Shown here: positions 5,925-6,133 of the stretch, one piece after another
Numbering within the stretch: the stretch's first letter is position 1
Layout: every line of letters begins with the position of its first letter
NCBI GenBank assembly: GCA_900770015.1
Contig: CAAGIU010000506.1
Coordinates: 1-6,133, forward strand
DNA: 6,133 nt
Source: an uncultured Oscillospiraceae bacterium
Lineage (GTDB): Bacteria; Bacillota_A; Clostridia; Oscillospirales; Oscillospiraceae
Direction of reading: 5' to 3'
Translations under genes and position numbers: made by a program
Notes under the pieces: model-generated
What the model was told of the DNA's origin: nothing
Database searches by the model: none
What the model saw: the letters and a program-made list of their open reading frames with translations, nothing else

Positions 5925-5953
5925 ATTATACAGCAGAAAAGGCGGAATGGGAA
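5925..5953 (-). promoter_or_regulatory. Possible promoter of the HAD remnant
   Basis: On the minus strand, TTCCCA (5953-5948, 4 of 6 to the -35 consensus) and TATAAT (5930-5925) are 17 bp apart, 22 bp before ATG 5902. The -35 half lies inside the edge of copy B, so it is either a replacement -35 supplied by the element or coincidence. Confidence 0.35.
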
Positions 5954-6133
5954 GTGAAATATCCTTCGGATGTGAAATAATGATCTGCGATCATTGTGAA
6001 ATTTTCCGCTTGCGCGGAAAGTGAAATGAAATAAATCCACTCACGCCCGCAGGCATTTCACATGGCGAAGCCATATTTCACGCGCGAAGCGCATTTCACA
6101 AATCCCGCAAGGGATTTATTTCGTTGAAAAAAG
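5943..6133. repeat. Hairpin-array element, copy B (reaches the window edge)
   Basis: This second, direct copy lies 346 bp to the right of copy A and has the same 191-bp length up to the window end; it may continue further. All four GTGAAAT boxes (5954, 5972, 5996, 6021) and all three ATTTCAC boxes (6055, 6075, 6093) are unchanged. By eye it differs from copy A at about 16 positions, 12 of them in the second and third hairpins. Here the second hairpin is a perfect AATGATC-TGC-GATCATT. The third is TTTCCGC-TTGC-GCGGAAA, with arms quite unlike those of copy A but still fully paired. The long-range arm reads GAAATAAATCCA, which reduces that pairing from 12 to 11 bp. Confidence 0.88.

Noticed and set aside
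5903..6040. N-terminal part of a 96-residue minus-strand frame
   Set aside because: This part translates copy B of the hairpin element and the spacer (FHFTF, FHFPF stretches). The protein-like signal begins only at the HAD segment.
5597..6133. CRISPR array
   Set aside because: The repeated boxes are only 7 bp, the intervening segments are palindromic rather than unique spacers, and the boxes invert half way. This is a hairpin-array repeat, not CRISPR.
5597..6133. Insertion sequence pair forming a composite transposon
   Set aside because: Neither copy encodes a transposase, and no target-site duplication can be defined because the right boundary lies at the window edge. At most it could be a non-autonomous element.

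Overview
The window looks like chromosomal DNA from an anaerobic Firmicute of the class Clostridia, probably an Oscillospiraceae/Ruminococcaceae-type gut bacterium. The reasons are strong AGGAGG-type ribosome binding sites, a lipobox lipoprotein carrying the Cys-rich '...DG...CxxCG...PALGH' repeats typical of clostridial surface proteins, a CmpB/type IV putative ABC-transporter membrane protein (PF06541-like), and moderately GC-rich coding DNA separated by AT-rich gaps. This assignment rests on family knowledge and composition; no marker gene is present.

Layout. (1) Positions 2-1162 (+) hold the 3' part of an unrecognised, probably exported protein with a DVDGNGTEEL calcium-loop-like motif; its start lies beyond the left edge. 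(2) Positions 1163-1355 are a convergent gap with one hairpin for each flanking gene; the minus-strand one is a textbook intrinsic terminator. (3) Positions 1356-3650 (-) encode a 764-residue lipoprotein: lipid anchor, Thr/Glu/Pro stalk, FecR-like beta domain, nine regular ~41-residue Cys3-His repeats plus degenerate ones, and an acidic tail. It has a clear promoter (-35 at 3760-3765, -10 at 3737-3742), an RBS and a hairpin in its leader. (4) Positions 3651-4036 are a divergent intergenic region with that promoter, a second promoter facing right (3962-3990) and a small dyad. (5) Positions 4037-4585 and 4613-5530 (+) form a two-gene operon: a CmpB-like membrane protein, then a fusion of a four-helix membrane domain to a flavodoxin-like domain. 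(6) A hairpin ends the operon at 5539-5573.

(7) Positions 5597-6133 are the most unusual part. Two direct copies of a 191-bp element lie 346 bp apart. Each is a string of small hairpins separated by GTGAAAT boxes in the left half and by the reverse complement ATTTCAC in the right half. The copies match at about 175 of 191 positions by eye, and most differences fall in two hairpins where the changes largely preserve base pairing. Between the copies, on the minus strand, is a remnant of the N-terminus of a HAD-family hydrolase (WIFFDVGSTLVDE), cut off next to the left copy.

No shared pathway connects the genes. The lipoprotein and the left-edge protein probably act at the cell surface. The operon points to a membrane-associated, possibly redox-linked function that cannot be named from sequence alone.
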